A stretch of DNA of 64,000 bases from Burkholderiaceae bacterium (GTDB lineage: Bacteria; Pseudomonadota; Gammaproteobacteria; Burkholderiales; Burkholderiaceae_E). Position numbers and translations under genes: made by a program. Numbering within the stretch: the first letter of the stretch is position 1; the number at the start of each line of letters is the position of its first letter. The notes under the pieces were generated by a model. It saw only the letters and a program-made list of their open reading frames with translations. It searched no databases and was not told where the DNA came from. The stretch spans positions 1,984,001 through 2,048,000 of the forward strand of contig JAOSJU010000001.1 in the NCBI GenBank assembly GCA_027493945.1, given 5' to 3'. Positions 43,553 through 55,004 of this stretch are shown piece by piece.

Positions 43553-45625
43553 ATGGCATCGGCACCGCGGTCGCTGCGGTGCGCCGCGCTGGCGGCGCTG
43601 CGCGCCGTGCTCGCCTCGGTCTGCCCGGCTTCATTGGCCGCGCTGGTCGCCGTCGCCACGCTGGCGGCCCCGGCACGCGCCGAGGAGGCGATCGAGCGCT
43701 TCGACTCGACGATCGAGGTGCGCGCCAACGGCGATCTCGCCGTCACCGAAACGATCGTCGTGCACGCCGAAGGCCTGCAGATCCGCCGCGGCATCTATCG
43801 CGACTTCCCGCTGCGCTTTCGCGATGCCGAGGGACGACTGCGCGAGGTCGGGTTCGAGCTGGTCGAGGTCATGCGCGACGGCCGCCCCGAGCCGCACTTC
43901 ACGCGGCGCAACGATCGCGGCGTGCGCATCTACGCCGGCAGCGAAGACATGCTGCTGCCGGCGGGCCGCCACGCCTACCGCTTCAGCTACGTCACCAGCC
44001 GGCAGCTGCGCCACTTCCCTGACCACGTCGAGCTCTACTGGAACGTGACCGGCAACGAGTGGGCGTTCCCGATCCGCGAGGCCAGCGCGACGATCCGGCT
44101 GCCCGGCAACGCCGCGCCGGTGCGCTGGACCGGATACACCGGCCGCTTCGGCGAGCGCGGCGGCGACTTTCGCGCCGCGCTGCAGCCCGGCGGCGCGCTC
44201 GGCTTCGCGAGCACGCGCACGCTGCAGGCCGGCGAGGGCCTGACCGTGGTGGCCGAGCTTCCGGCCGGCGCGGTGGCCGCCCCCAGCCAGGCGCAGCAGC
44301 TGGGCTATGCGTTGCTCGACTACCGCCGCTACCTGCTCGCGGGGCTGGGCGGGCTCGGCGTACTCGCCTTCTACCTGATCGCGTGGCGCGCGGTGGGCCG
44401 CGATCCGCCGAAGGGCACGGTCATTCCGCAATTCCATCCGCCCGAGGGCATCTCGCCGGCGCTCGCCGCCTACATCCGCAACTGGGGCTGGAAAGCCGGC
44501 TGGCGCGAATTCACCGCCGCCGCGGTGTCGCTCGCAGTCAAGGGGCTGGTGGTGTTCGACGATCGCAACGACACGCTGACGCTGAAGCGCGCCGCCCGCG
44601 GCGCCGATGCCCAGCGCACTACCGCCGGGGCTGCAAGCTCCGGCGCGAGCGTCGACGCTGCATCGACGCTGCCCGCCGGCGAGCGCGCGCTGCTCTCCTC
44701 GATCGACGGGCACGGCGGCACCGCACGCGTGAAGAGCTCCAACGGCAAGAGCCCGGTAGCCGCGCTCGCCAATTTCAGGACGGCGATCGAGAAGGACAAC
44801 CGCAACCGGTTCTTCCGGCGCAATCTCGGCTGGTTCGCGGCCGGCATCGCGCTCACCGCGCTGGCGGTGGCAGCCACCTTCAAGTTCGGCTACGTCGACG
44901 ACGACGAGATCGGCCTGCTGGTCGGCGCGGTGGTGGCCGGCGTCTTCGTCGGCGGCTTCCTCGTGGGGACGGTGCGCTCGCTGCTGAAGGCGCGCAGCCT
45001 GCGCACCATCATCCCGGCCGCGATTCACGTCGCGGTGATCGTCTTCGTCGGCGCGATGATCGCGACCCTGCTGGCCGAGTTCGGCGCCTCGCTCGACGGC
45101 TTCCGTCGCACCGTTCTCGACGCGCTGGTCGAGAAAGGCTTTCCGCTCGCGCTGGTCGGCGGCTTCGCGCTGCTCAACGGCCTGTTCTACTACCTGCTGC
45201 GCGCGCCCACTGCGGCGGGTCGTCCGCTGATGGACCAGATCGAGGGGCTCGAGCTGTACCTGCGCACCGCCGAGAGCGCGCGGATGAACATGGCGGGCGC
45301 GCCCGAACTCACCACCGCGCACTTCGAGCGGTTGCTGCCGTATGCGATCGCGCTGGAGGCCGAAGAACCGTGGTCCGAGGCGTTCGAAGCCGCGTTCGCC
45401 CGCGCGCATCCGGGCGAGGACCTGCGGGATGCCTACCGGCCCGCATGGCACGGCGGCACGCGCTGGTCGGGCCGTGGCTTCGGCAGCTCGGTCGCGGGCG
45501 CGGTGGCGGCCGCCGAAGCGTCGTTCGCCAGCGCGACGCCGGCGCCCTCGTCGTCCTCGTCGGGCTTCGGCGGCGGCGGCGGATCGGGCGGCGGCGGGGG
45601 TGGTGGCGGCGGCGGCGGATGGTGA
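43553..45625 (+). CDS. DUF2207 membrane protein
   Basis: This 690-residue protein has a signal peptide, the DUF2207 periplasmic domain (ERFDSTIEVRANGDLAVTET, IRRGIYRDFPLRF), a transmembrane helix near residue 265, a cytoplasmic region and two more hydrophobic segments. It ends in a run of glycines before a final Trp, typical for these proteins. It forms a likely operon with lemA. The biochemical function is unknown. Confidence 0.9.
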   Translation: MASAPRSLRCAALAALRAVLASVCPASLAALVAVATLAAPARAEEAIERFDSTIEVRANGDLAVTETIVVHAEGLQIRRGIYRDFPLRFRDAEGRLREVGFELVEVMRDGRPEPHFTRRNDRGVRIYAGSEDMLLPAGRHAYRFSYVTSRQLRHFPDHVELYWNVTGNEWAFPIREASATIRLPGNAAPVRWTGYTGRFGERGGDFRAALQPGGALGFASTRTLQAGEGLTVVAELPAGAVAAPSQAQQLGYALLDYRRYLLAGLGGLGVLAFYLIAWRAVGRDPPKGTVIPQFHPPEGISPALAAYIRNWGWKAGWREFTAAAVSLAVKGLVVFDDRNDTLTLKRAARGADAQRTTAGAASSGASVDAASTLPAGERALLSSIDGHGGTARVKSSNGKSPVAALANFRTAIEKDNRNRFFRRNLGWFAAGIALTALAVAATFKFGYVDDDEIGLLVGAVVAGVFVGGFLVGTVRSLLKARSLRTIIPAAIHVAVIVFVGAMIATLLAEFGASLDGFRRTVLDALVEKGFPLALVGGFALLNGLFYYLLRAPTAAGRPLMDQIEGLELYLRTAESARMNMAGAPELTTAHFERLLPYAIALEAEEPWSEAFEAAFARAHPGEDLRDAYRPAWHGGTRWSGRGFGSSVAGAVAAAEASFASATPAPSSSSSGFGGGGGSGGGGGGGGGGGW

Positions 45626-45670
45626 TCGGCCTCAGGGGCCGAAGAATCCCCGACCCGCGGACACCCGGTC

Positions 45671-47387
45671 TCAGTGATCCTCGACCAGTCGCGCCAGCAG
45701 CGCGCGCACCTGCAGCGGGTCGTCGGCGGCCAGCAGCCGCGTTACCCGTGGCGCGAGCCGCGAGGTGTCGGCGCGCAGGATCTCCTGCTTCACGCGCAAC
45801 AGGCTCGCCGGGTGCATCGAGAACTCGGTCAGCCCCATGCCGAGCAGCAGGTGCGTGGCGGCCCAGTCGCCGGCCATCTCGCCGCACACCGCCACCGGCT
45901 TGCCGGCCTTGCGCGCGGTGCGGATCGTCATGCCGATCAGCCGCAGCACCGCGGGGTGGAACGGCTCGTACAGCGACGCGACGTCGTGGTCGGAGCGGTC
46001 GATCGCCAGCGTGTACTGGATCAGGTCGTTGGTGCCGATCGACAGGAAGTCGAGCTTGCGCACGAACAGGCCCGCGGTGAGCGCGGCCGCCGGCACTTCG
46101 ACCATGCCGCCGATCGCGATCGCGGCGTCGAACGACTGGCCGCGCTTGCGCAGCTGCTCGCGGGCCAGCTCGACCAGCCGCAGCGCCTGGTCGATCTCGT
46201 GGCTGTGCGCGAGCATCGGCAGCAGCAGGCGCGCGCTGCCGAACGCCGAAGCGCGCAGGATCGCGCGCAGCTGTTCGAGGAACACCTCGGGTTCGGCCAG
46301 GCAGTAGCGGATCGCGCGCTGGCCCAGCGCCGGGTTCTGCGGCGTCGAGCCGCGCAGCGCCGGCACCGACTTGTCGGCGCCCACGTCGAGCGTGCGGATC
46401 GTGACCGGCCGGCCGTCCATCCCGGCCACGGCCTCGCGATACGCTTCGAACTGCTCGTCCTCGCCGGGCAGGTCGCGCCGGTTCATGAACAGGAACTCGG
46501 TGCGGAACAGGCCCACGCCCGATGCGCCGGCCGCGAGCGCGCGCGCCGCCTCCTCGGGCCGCTCGATGTTCGCCTGCAGCTGCACCGCGACGCCGTCGGC
46601 CGTGACGGTGGGCAGGTGGATCAGCCACTTGCGGCGCTCGCGCTCGAAAGCAGCTCGGCCGCCTGACGGCGCCGGTAGCCGGCGAGCGCCGTCTCGTCGG
46701 CGGCGACGATCAGCACCCCCGCCTCGCCGTCGAGGATCAGCCAGTCGTCGTCGGCGATCAGCTGGCTGGCCAAGCCCAGGCCGACCACCGCCGGCACGTT
46801 CATGCTGCGCGCGAGGATCGCGGTGTGCGAAGTGGCGCCGCCCAGGTCGATGCCGAAGCCGATCGCCGCGCGCAGCGACAGCATGTCGGCGGGCGAGATG
46901 TCGGCGGCGACGAAGATCACCGGCTCGGCAGCCACGGTGGCCTCCGCGGTGGAGCCCGAGAGCACGCGGATCACGCGATCGGCGACCTGCTGCACGTCGC
47001 GGCCGCGCTCGCGCAGGTATTCGTCGTCGATCTCCTCGAACTGCGCGGCCGGGTGCCCGGCCTGCGCCGAGAACGCCCACTCGGCGTTCCACAGGTGCTC
47101 GCGCATCGCGTCGCGCGCGGCCTGGGCGAGCAGCGGGTCGTCGAGGATCATCACGTGCACGTCGAGCAGCGCGCGCGCCTCGGCCGGCGCGTCCTCGGCC
47201 AGTGCTCGCCCAGTGCGCCCAGCTCGGCCCGGACCACCTCGATCGCGGTTTCCAGCCGCAACAGTTCGGCGTCGAGTTGCTCGGCGCGCAGCCGGTAGCG
47301 CGGCACGTCGCGCTGCCGCGATTCGAGCACCCTGGCGCGGCCGATGGCGATGCCGCCGCCGATGCCGGTGCCGTGGATGCTGAACAT
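45671..47387 (-). CDS. ptsI: PTS enzyme I (phosphoenolpyruvate-protein phosphotransferase; two frame breaks)
   Basis: Enzyme I takes phosphate from phosphoenolpyruvate and passes it to HPr. The start (SIHGTGIGGGIAIGRA) is followed by a first break near 47201-47203 (one base missing). The next frame has the active-site His in GGATSHTAILARS. A second break near 46647-46651 leads to the PEP-binding part: GVGLFRTEFLFMNRR, AIRYCLAEPEVFLEQLRAIL, FLSIGTNDLIQYTLAIDRSD, VCGEMAGD. Length would be about 573 residues, as expected. It is separated from ptsH by an acyl-CoA synthetase gene, which is unusual. No sugar permease (EIIBC) is nearby, so this is probably a regulatory PTS. Confidence 0.9.
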
Positions 47388-47464
47388 GCGGCTCTCAAGA
47401 AAACGTTCTGTAAGTCATTGATTTTTCTTACGGAACACCGGGTCCATATGCGGGCCTGAATTGC

Positions 47465-49141
47465 TCAGAGGTCTTCTTCGCGGTACTCGTCGGCGCGGCG
47501 CGGGCGCTCGGCCGGCTCGCCTTCGAGCGCGCGCAGCTCGACGCGCCGGATCTTGCCCGAGATCGTCTTCGGCAAGTCGGCGAACTCGATGCGGCGGATC
47601 TTCTGGTATGGCGCCACGCGCTGCGCGACGAACGCGAGGATCGAGCGCGCCAGCTCGGGCCCCGGCTTGAAACCCGGGCGCAGGATCACGAAGGCCTTGG
47701 GCACCGCCAGCCGCCGCGCGTCGGGGCTGGGCACCACTGCCGCCTCGGCGACCGCCTCGTGCTCGATCAGCACGCTTTCGAGCTCGAACGGGCTGATCCG
47801 GTAGTCGGAGCTCTTGAACACGTCGTCGGCGCGGCCGATGTACCAGAGGTAGCCGTTCTCGTCGCGGCTGGCGACGTCGGAGGTGCGATAGTGGCTGCCG
47901 CCCAGCACCTCGCGATTGCGCGCCTCGTCGCCCGCGTAGCCGGCCATCAGGCCGAGCGGCCGCGGGCGCAGCGCGAGTGCCACCTCGCCGGTCTCGGCCT
48001 CGCGACCTTCGGGGTCGAGCAGCATCACGTGGTAGCCGGGCATCGGGCGTCCCATCGACCCCGCCTTCACCGGCTGGCCCGGCGAGTTGGCGACGATGCA
48101 GGTGGTCTCGGTCTGGCCGTAGCCGTCGCGGATCGTCAGGCCCCGGGCATGGCGCACGCGCTCGATCACTTCGGGGTTCAGCGGCTCGCCGGCGCTCAGC
48201 GCCTCTTCGAGCGCCACCGGCCAGGCCTTCAGGTCTTCGAGGATCAGCGCGCGCCAGACGGTGGGCGGCGCGCACAGCGTGGTGACCTTGTGGCGCACCA
48301 GCGCGTCGAGCGTGCGCCGCGCGTCGAAGCGCGCCTGGTTGAAGACGAAGACGGTGGCGCCGGCGTTCCACGGCGCGAACACGCAGCTCCACGCGTGCTT
48401 GGCCCAGCCGGCCGAGCTGATGTTCCAGTGCACGCCGCCGGGCTTCAGGCCGATCCAGTACATCGTCGACAGGTGGCCGACCGGGTAGCTCTGCTGGGTG
48501 TGCAGCACCATCTTCGGCTTGGCGGTGGTGCCCGAGGTGAAGTAGAGCAGCAGCGGGTCTTCGCGGCGGGTGGCACCGTCGGCCGCGAACGCGGCCGGCG
48601 TCGCGTCGGCCTGCGCGTAGGGCGTCCAGCCCTCGCGCTGGCCGCTGACGGTCACGCGGATGCACTGCTGCGCGAGGCCGTCGAACTTCGCGGTGCCGTC
48701 GGCGTCGGTGATCACGCAGCGGATGCGGCCGCGCTCGAGCCGGTCGCCGAGGTCGGCGGTGGACAGCAGCGTGGTGGTCGGGCAGAGCACCGCGCCCAGC
48801 TTGATCGCCGCCAGCGTCACCTCCCACAGCGGCGCCACGTTGGGCAGCATCACCAGCAGGCGGTCGCCGCGGGCCACGCCCAGTGCGCGCAGGAAATTGG
48901 CGACGCGGTCCGAGCGTTCGCGCATCTGCGCATAGGTCACGCGCTGCTCGGCGCCGTCTTCCTGCACCAGCCACAGCGCGAGCCGCTCGGGCGCTGCGGC
49001 GGCCTGCACGTCGAAGAAGTCGAGCGCCCAGTTGAACTCGGGCATGTCGGGCCAGGCGAACTCGCGGCACGCCCGCTCGTAGTCGGTGCGCGCATCGAAC
49101 AGCAGGTCGCGCGCGGCCAGAAATGCGTCGGTCGATGCCAT
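47465..49141 (-). CDS. AMP-dependent acyl-CoA synthetase
   Basis: This 558-residue adenylate-forming ligase activates a carboxylic acid to its CoA thioester. It has the P-loop YFTSGTTAKPKMVLHTQQSY, GWAKHAWSCVFAPWNAGATV, the adenylation motif DGYGQTETT, YRTSDVASRDENGYLWYIGR and the C-terminal catalytic lysine region LPKTISGKIRRVELR. The sequence resembles acetyl-CoA/medium-chain acyl-CoA synthetases of the ACSM type. The acid is unknown. It lies between ptsH and ptsI, three bases from the ptsH stop, and breaks the usual order of that operon. Confidence 0.88.
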   Translation of the reverse strand: MASTDAFLAARDLLFDARTDYERACREFAWPDMPEFNWALDFFDVQAAAAPERLALWLVQEDGAEQRVTYAQMRERSDRVANFLRALGVARGDRLLVMLPNVAPLWEVTLAAIKLGAVLCPTTTLLSTADLGDRLERGRIRCVITDADGTAKFDGLAQQCIRVTVSGQREGWTPYAQADATPAAFAADGATRREDPLLLYFTSGTTAKPKMVLHTQQSYPVGHLSTMYWIGLKPGGVHWNISSAGWAKHAWSCVFAPWNAGATVFVFNQARFDARRTLDALVRHKVTTLCAPPTVWRALILEDLKAWPVALEEALSAGEPLNPEVIERVRHARGLTIRDGYGQTETTCIVANSPGQPVKAGSMGRPMPGYHVMLLDPEGREAETGEVALALRPRPLGLMAGYAGDEARNREVLGGSHYRTSDVASRDENGYLWYIGRADDVFKSSDYRISPFELESVLIEHEAVAEAAVVPSPDARRLAVPKAFVILRPGFKPGPELARSILAFVAQRVAPYQKIRRIEFADLPKTISGKIRRVELRALEGEPAERPRRADEYREEDL

Positions 49142-49144
49142 CGT

Positions 49145-49411
49145 TCAGTTCTCCCCGAATCCGCTGCCGATCAGTTCCTTCATCGCTTCGAGCGCCTCGG
49201 CCTCGTCGGGGCCGTCGGTCTCGATGAGCAATGTGCTTCCCTTCGCCGCCGCGAGCATCATCACCCCCATGATGCTCTTGGCGTTGATCCGGCGCGAGCC
49301 CTTCGACAGCCAGACCTCGCACTTGAACTTCGAGGCCGCCGCGGTCAGCCGGGCCGACGGCCTGGCGTGCAACCCGAGCCGGTTCGCCACGACCGCTTCA
49401 GCCCTGAGCAT
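49145..49411 (-). CDS. ptsH: PTS phosphocarrier HPr
   Basis: HPr, 88 residues, has the phosphorylated His in NRLGLHARPSA near residue 15 and the regulatory Ser in INAKSIMGVMMLAAAKG near residue 46. It receives phosphate from enzyme I and passes it to the mannose-type EIIA encoded just upstream. The ATG at 49411 lies inside the end of that gene (14-base overlap). Confidence 0.95.
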   Translation of the reverse strand: MLRAEAVVANRLGLHARPSARLTAAASKFKCEVWLSKGSRRINAKSIMGVMMLAAAKGSTLLIETDGPDEAEALEAMKELIGSGFGEN

Positions 49412-49802
49412 CGGGCTCGCAATCCGCAGGCCGGATCGCCTTGCGGGCACTGTCGACGAGCAGTTCGCACAACGCGTCGACCGGCATGCGCCGGTTCGCG
49501 ATCGCCTTGAGCAGCATCGGCAGGTTCACGCCCGCCAGCACCCGGACGCGTCCTGGCACCGCCAGCTCGATCGCGACCCGCGACGGCGTCGCGCCGTAGA
49601 CGTCGGTGAGCACCAGCGCGCCGCTGCCGTCGTTGATCCGCGCGAGCAGCTCGCGCGCCGCGACCAGCGCCGCCTGCGGATCCTCGTCGGGGATCACGTC
49701 GAGCGCGGCCAGCTGCAGTGGCAGCTGCCCGTAGACATGGCGCGTGCAGTGCACGAGCGCGGTGCCCAGCGGCTCGTGCGAGACGACCAGGATGCCGATC
49801 AT
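49398..49802 (-). CDS. PTS mannose-type EIIA protein
   Basis: This 134-residue EIIA-Man protein starts IGILVVSHEPLGTALV with the phosphorylated His near residue 9, and has ALVLTDVYGATPSRVAIELA and VLAGVNLPMLLKAIANRRM. The ATG overlaps the gshB stop (ATGA), and the gene overlaps ptsH. With HPr and enzyme I but no EIIBC, it likely serves regulation, as in other Burkholderiales with this arrangement. Confidence 0.93.
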   Translation of the reverse strand: MIGILVVSHEPLGTALVHCTRHVYGQLPLQLAALDVIPDEDPQAALVAARELLARINDGSGALVLTDVYGATPSRVAIELAVPGRVRVLAGVNLPMLLKAIANRRMPVDALCELLVDSARKAIRPADCEPDAQG

Positions 49803-50752
49803 CGCGCGCAGGCCGCCTCGAGCGCGTCGACGAACAGCTTCGCCACGTCGTAGCCGGTCTGCTGGCGGATCTCCTGGAAGCAGGTGGGGCTGGTGACGTT
49901 GATCTCGGTGATGTAGTCGCCGATCAGGTCGAGGCCCACCAGCAGCAGCCCGCGCGCGGCCAGTAGCGGCGCGAGCGCCTGCGCGACCTCGCGGTCGCGC
50001 GCCGACAGCGGCCGCGCCACGCCGCGCCCGCCGGCGGCGAGGTTGCCGCGGAACTCGCCGTCCTTCGGGATGCGCGCCAGGCAGTACGGCACCACCTGCC
50101 CGCCGATCAGCAGCACGCGCTTGTCGCCGTCGCGGATCTCGGGGAGGAAGCGCTGCGCCATCACCGAGCGCGCGCCGAACTGGTTCAGCGTCTCGATGAT
50201 GACGGAGATGTTGGGATCGCCCTTCTTGGCGCGGAAGATCGAGGTGCCGCCCATGCCGTCGAGCAGCTTGAACACTGCCTCGCCGTGCTCGTCGACGAAC
50301 GCGCGCAACTCGTCGGCCGAGCGCGTGACCAGCGTCGGCGGCGTGAACTGCGCGAACTCGGCGATCGCCAGCTTCTCGTTGTGGCTGCGGATCGCCAGCG
50401 GGTCGTTGAACACCCGCGCGCCCTCGCGCACCGCGTGCTCGAGCAGGTAGGTGGAGAACACGTACTCCATGTCGAACGGCGGGTCCTTGCGCATCAGCAC
50501 CGCGCCGAAAGCGGCCACCGGCTCGCTGCGCGCTTCGCCCTCTTCGTACCGGGGCGCGCCGCTGCCGGTGGTGTCGGTGATGCGCAGCGGCGCGGCGTGC
50601 GCCATCGTGCGACCGCGCGCGAGCGACAACGCGTGCTGCTCGCAGACGAACAGCTCGTGGCCGCGCGCGGCGGCCTCGACCATCATCGCGTAGGTGGAGT
50701 CCTTGTACGTCTTGATCGACGGCAGCGGATCGAGGATCACCAGCAGGCGCAT
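49799..50752 (-). CDS. gshB: glutathione synthetase
   Basis: This 317-residue ATP-grasp enzyme joins gamma-glutamylcysteine and glycine. It has LVILDPLPSIKTYKDSTYAM, VLMRKDPPFDMEYVFSTYLL, the ATP-binding loop LDGMGGTSIF, RFLPEIRDGDKRVLLIGG and YITEINVTSPTCFQEI. Length and motifs are complete. It follows gshA on the same strand and overlaps the EIIA gene. Confidence 0.96.
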   Translation of the reverse strand: MRLLVILDPLPSIKTYKDSTYAMMVEAAARGHELFVCEQHALSLARGRTMAHAAPLRITDTTGSGAPRYEEGEARSEPVAAFGAVLMRKDPPFDMEYVFSTYLLEHAVREGARVFNDPLAIRSHNEKLAIAEFAQFTPPTLVTRSADELRAFVDEHGEAVFKLLDGMGGTSIFRAKKGDPNISVIIETLNQFGARSVMAQRFLPEIRDGDKRVLLIGGQVVPYCLARIPKDGEFRGNLAAGGRGVARPLSARDREVAQALAPLLAARGLLLVGLDLIGDYITEINVTSPTCFQEIRQQTGYDVAKLFVDALEAACAR

Positions 50753-50791
50753 CGGCGCGGGCTCCCGGCAGGGGTTGGGCGAAGGCCGCGC

Positions 50792-52084
50792 TCAGCCGTA
50801 GCGCGACGGGTCGGGGTCGGTCTGCTCGAGCTCGATCGAGGCGGCCAGCAGCGCCAGCCGCGCCACCACGCCGTAGACATAAAAGCGGTTCGGCGCATGC
50901 TCGAGCGAGGCGTTGCAGTCGGGCAGGTTGCAGCTGGCGGCGAACGGCAGAGGCACGAAGTGCATGCCCGGCGCGTTCAGGTTCTCGTCCTTGCCGCGCC
51001 CGGTGTGCACCCGGTAGAAGCCGCCCACCACGTAGCGGTCGATCATGTAGACCACCGGCTCGGCGACGCCGTCGTTCACCGTCTCGAAGCTGTGCACGCC
51101 TTCCTGCAGGATCACCTCGTGCACTTCGAGGCCCTCCTTGACCACCGCCATCTTGTTGCGCTGCTTGCGGTTGAGCTCGCGCACCTCGGCGGCGTCGCGC
51201 ACCGACATCACGCCCATGCCGTAGGTGCCGGCGTCGGCCTTGACCACCACGAAGGGCTTCTCGTCGATGCGGTATTCGCGATACTTCGCGCGGATCTGCT
51301 TCAACAGTGCGTCGACGTTGGTGGCCAGGCAATCCTCGCCGGCACGCTCGTGGAAGTCGATCTTGCCGCAACGCGCGAAGTACGGGTTGATCAGCCACGG
51401 GTCCATGTCGAACTGCCGGGCGAAGCGCTTCGCCACTTCGGCGAAGGCCGCGAAATGCTGCGACTTGCGCCGCACCGCCCATCCGGCGTGCAGCGGCGGC
51501 AGCAGCACCTGCTCGTGCAGGTCTTTCAGCACCTCGGGGATGCCCGAGGAGAGATCGTTGTTCAGCAGGATCGAGCAGGGGTCGAAGTCTTCGAGCCCCA
51601 CGCGCAGCCCGCGGCGCACCAGCGGCTCGACCGTCATCGACTGGCCGTCGGGCAACTCGATCTTCGTGGGCGTGCGGATCTCCGGGTTCAGCGTGCCGTA
51701 GCGCACGTTCAGCCCGGTCTGGCGCAGGATCGTCGAGAGGCGCTGGACATTCTGCAAGTAGTAGGTGTTGCGCGTGTGGCTCTCGGGAATCAGCAGCAGG
51801 TTGCGCGCCTCGGGGCAGTACTTCTCGATCGCGGCCATCGCCGCCTGCACCGCCAGCGGCATCATCTGCGGCGACAGGTTGTTGAAGCCGCCCGGGAACA
51901 GGTTGGTGTCGACCGGCGCGAGCTTGAAGCCGGCGTTGCGCAGGTCGACCGACGCGTAGAACGGCGGCGTGTGGTCCTGCCACTCCATGCGGAACCAGCG
52001 CTCGATCCGCGGCGTCGCGTCGAGGATGCGGCGCTCGAAGTCCTGCAACGGGGCGGACATCGCGGTGACGAGAGGGGGGGTCAT
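50792..52084 (-). CDS. gshA: glutamate-cysteine ligase (proteobacterial GshA type)
   Basis: This 430-residue enzyme makes gamma-glutamylcysteine, the first step of glutathione synthesis. It contains FYASVDLRNAGFKLAPVDTN, LFPGGFNNLSPQ, PESHTRNTYYLQNVQRLS, VVVKADAGTYGMGVMSV and RVHTGRGKDENLNAPGMHF. This is the GshA form found next to gshB in many betaproteobacteria, distinct from the E. coli enzyme. ATG 52084 gives the full length; a second ATG at 52060 is possible. Confidence 0.92.
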   Translation of the reverse strand: MTPPLVTAMSAPLQDFERRILDATPRIERWFRMEWQDHTPPFYASVDLRNAGFKLAPVDTNLFPGGFNNLSPQMMPLAVQAAMAAIEKYCPEARNLLLIPESHTRNTYYLQNVQRLSTILRQTGLNVRYGTLNPEIRTPTKIELPDGQSMTVEPLVRRGLRVGLEDFDPCSILLNNDLSSGIPEVLKDLHEQVLLPPLHAGWAVRRKSQHFAAFAEVAKRFARQFDMDPWLINPYFARCGKIDFHERAGEDCLATNVDALLKQIRAKYREYRIDEKPFVVVKADAGTYGMGVMSVRDAAEVRELNRKQRNKMAVVKEGLEVHEVILQEGVHSFETVNDGVAEPVVYMIDRYVVGGFYRVHTGRGKDENLNAPGMHFVPLPFAASCNLPDCNASLEHAPNRFYVYGVVARLALLAASIELEQTDPDPSRYG

Positions 52085-52152
52085 GGCGGCGGCGCGGGGG
52101 CGATGCCGGAATTGTAGCGCCGCGCCCCGGGCCGCCCGGCATGCCGCGCGGC

Positions 52153-53554
52153 TCAGACGTGATAGGCGGTCTCGCCGTGGGCGCTGATGTCCAGTCCCTG
52201 GCGTTCCTCTTCCTCGGGCACGCGCAGCCCGACCATCAGGTCGACCAGCCTGAAGGCGACGAAGGCCACCACCGCCGACCAGACGACGGTCAGCAGCACG
52301 CCCTGCAGCTGCACCCAGACCTGCGCGCCGATCGAGTAGTCCGGCGCGACCGCGTTGGCGACGTAGTCGAAGACGCCGGTGCCGCCCAGCGACGGCGCGG
52401 CGAACACGCCGGTGAGCAGCGCGCCCGCGATGCCGCCCACGCCGTGCACGCCGAACACGTCCAGCGAATCGTCGGCGCCGAGCAGCCGCTTCAGGCCGTT
52501 GACCCCCCACAGGCAGGACACGCCTGCCACCAGTCCGATCACCAGCGCGCCCATCGGGCCGACGAAGCCGCAGGCAGGCGTGATCGCCACCAGCCCCGAC
52601 ACCGCGCCCGAAGCCGCACCCAGCATCGACGGACGGCCCTTGCCGACCCATTCGCCCAGCGTCCACGAGACGGTCGCGGCCGCCGCCGCCAGCAGCGTGT
52701 TCGCGAAGGCGAGCGCGGCCACGCCGTTGGCTTCGAGGCTGGAGCCCGCGTTGAAGCCGAACCAGCCCACCCACAGCAGCGACGCGCCGATCATCGTCAT
52801 CACCAGCGAATGGGGCGCCATCGACTCGCGGCCGTAGCCGATCCGCCTGCCGATGACCCAGGCGCCCACCAGCCCCGCCACTCCCGCGTTGATGTGCACC
52901 ACGGTGCCGCCGGCGAAATCGAGCGCGCCTCGCGCCCACATGAACCCCGCCCCGGCCACGACCGCCTCGAGCGACTTCGCGTCGGTGATCGCGTCGGGTC
53001 CCGCCCAGTACCAGACCGCGTGCGCGATCGGCAGGTAGCCGAAGCTGAACCACAGCACCGAGAACAGCAGCACTGCCGGGAATCGCACCCGCTCGGCGAA
53101 AGCGCCGACGACGAGCGCGCAGGTGATCGCGGCGAACGTGGCCTGGAAGGCCACGAACGACAGCTCCGGGATCACGACCCCCTTGCTGAAGGTGGCCGCG
53201 GTCGATTCGGCGGTGACGCCGCGCAGGAAAATCTTCGACAGGTTGCCGAAGAACGCCCCGTCGCCGCCGAAGGCCAGCGAATACCCATAGGCCGCCCACA
53301 GCACCACGACGACCGCGAACACGACCAGCACCTGCATCAGGATCGAGAGCATGTTCTTGGCGCGCACCATCCCGCCGTAGAACAGCGCCAGGCCGGGAAT
53401 CGTCATCATCGTCACCAGCAGGGTCGCGACGCTCATCCAGGCGACGTCGGCCTTGTCGGGAACGGGTGCGCCGGCCTGCGCCGCGAGCGGCGCGAGCATC
53501 AGCGCGCAGGCCGGCGCGGCGTGCCGCGCGTAGAACTTCGAGTCTCGATGTCAT
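52153..53554 (-). CDS. amtB: ammonium transporter AmtB (frame break in the signal peptide)
   Basis: This ammonium channel has about 11 membrane helices. It carries MTIPGLALFYGGMVRAKNML, the channel His residues in FGFNAGSSLEANGVAA and VFGVHGVGGIAGALLTGVFA, and TVVHINAGVAGLVGAWVIG. The mature part is intact from about 53499. An ATG at 53554 with GGAGA upstream encodes MTSRL, and one extra base near 53539 separates it from KFYARHAAPACALMLAPLA, a signal-peptide-like sequence. GlnK, encoded directly upstream, would block the channel when nitrogen is plentiful. Confidence 0.92.
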
Positions 53555-53586
53555 GAACGGTCTCTCCATCTGCCCGGGCCGCATGC

Positions 53587-54732
<1,146 letters not shown>

Positions 54733-55004
54733 CGAAACGTTCCTCGGCGATTCGACGGCGCGGGACGCGCCAGTCGTCGAGCTTTCACTTGCATGGACCG
54801 TGCCAGCGGGCGCATCCGCGCCGACGGGCGGCCGCAACACGCGGCCGAGGCCCTTCAAGTGTGCGTGCTGCGCCAGCGCGGTGCGCCGGCCAGGCGCGTT
54901 CGGGCGCACCTGCACGACGCGTCCCGGTGCACTCGCGCGAATACGCACAGGCCTGGTGCGCGACTCCCGAAGCGCGCAGATGCGCGTGCTAGACTCGATT
55001 CACG

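Noticed and set aside
45545-45622. Glycine-codon repeat at the end of the DUF2207 gene considered as a mobile or regulatory repeat
   Set aside because: Glycine-rich C-terminal tails are normal for this protein family.
46647-47203. Programmed frameshifting in ptsI
   Set aside because: Two shifts at non-slippery sites in a gene that is normally continuous, plus many similar breaks elsewhere, point to sequence errors.
52141-53556. A 471-residue plus-strand frame opposite amtB
   Set aside because: It has no domain and lies antisense to a complete ammonium transporter.
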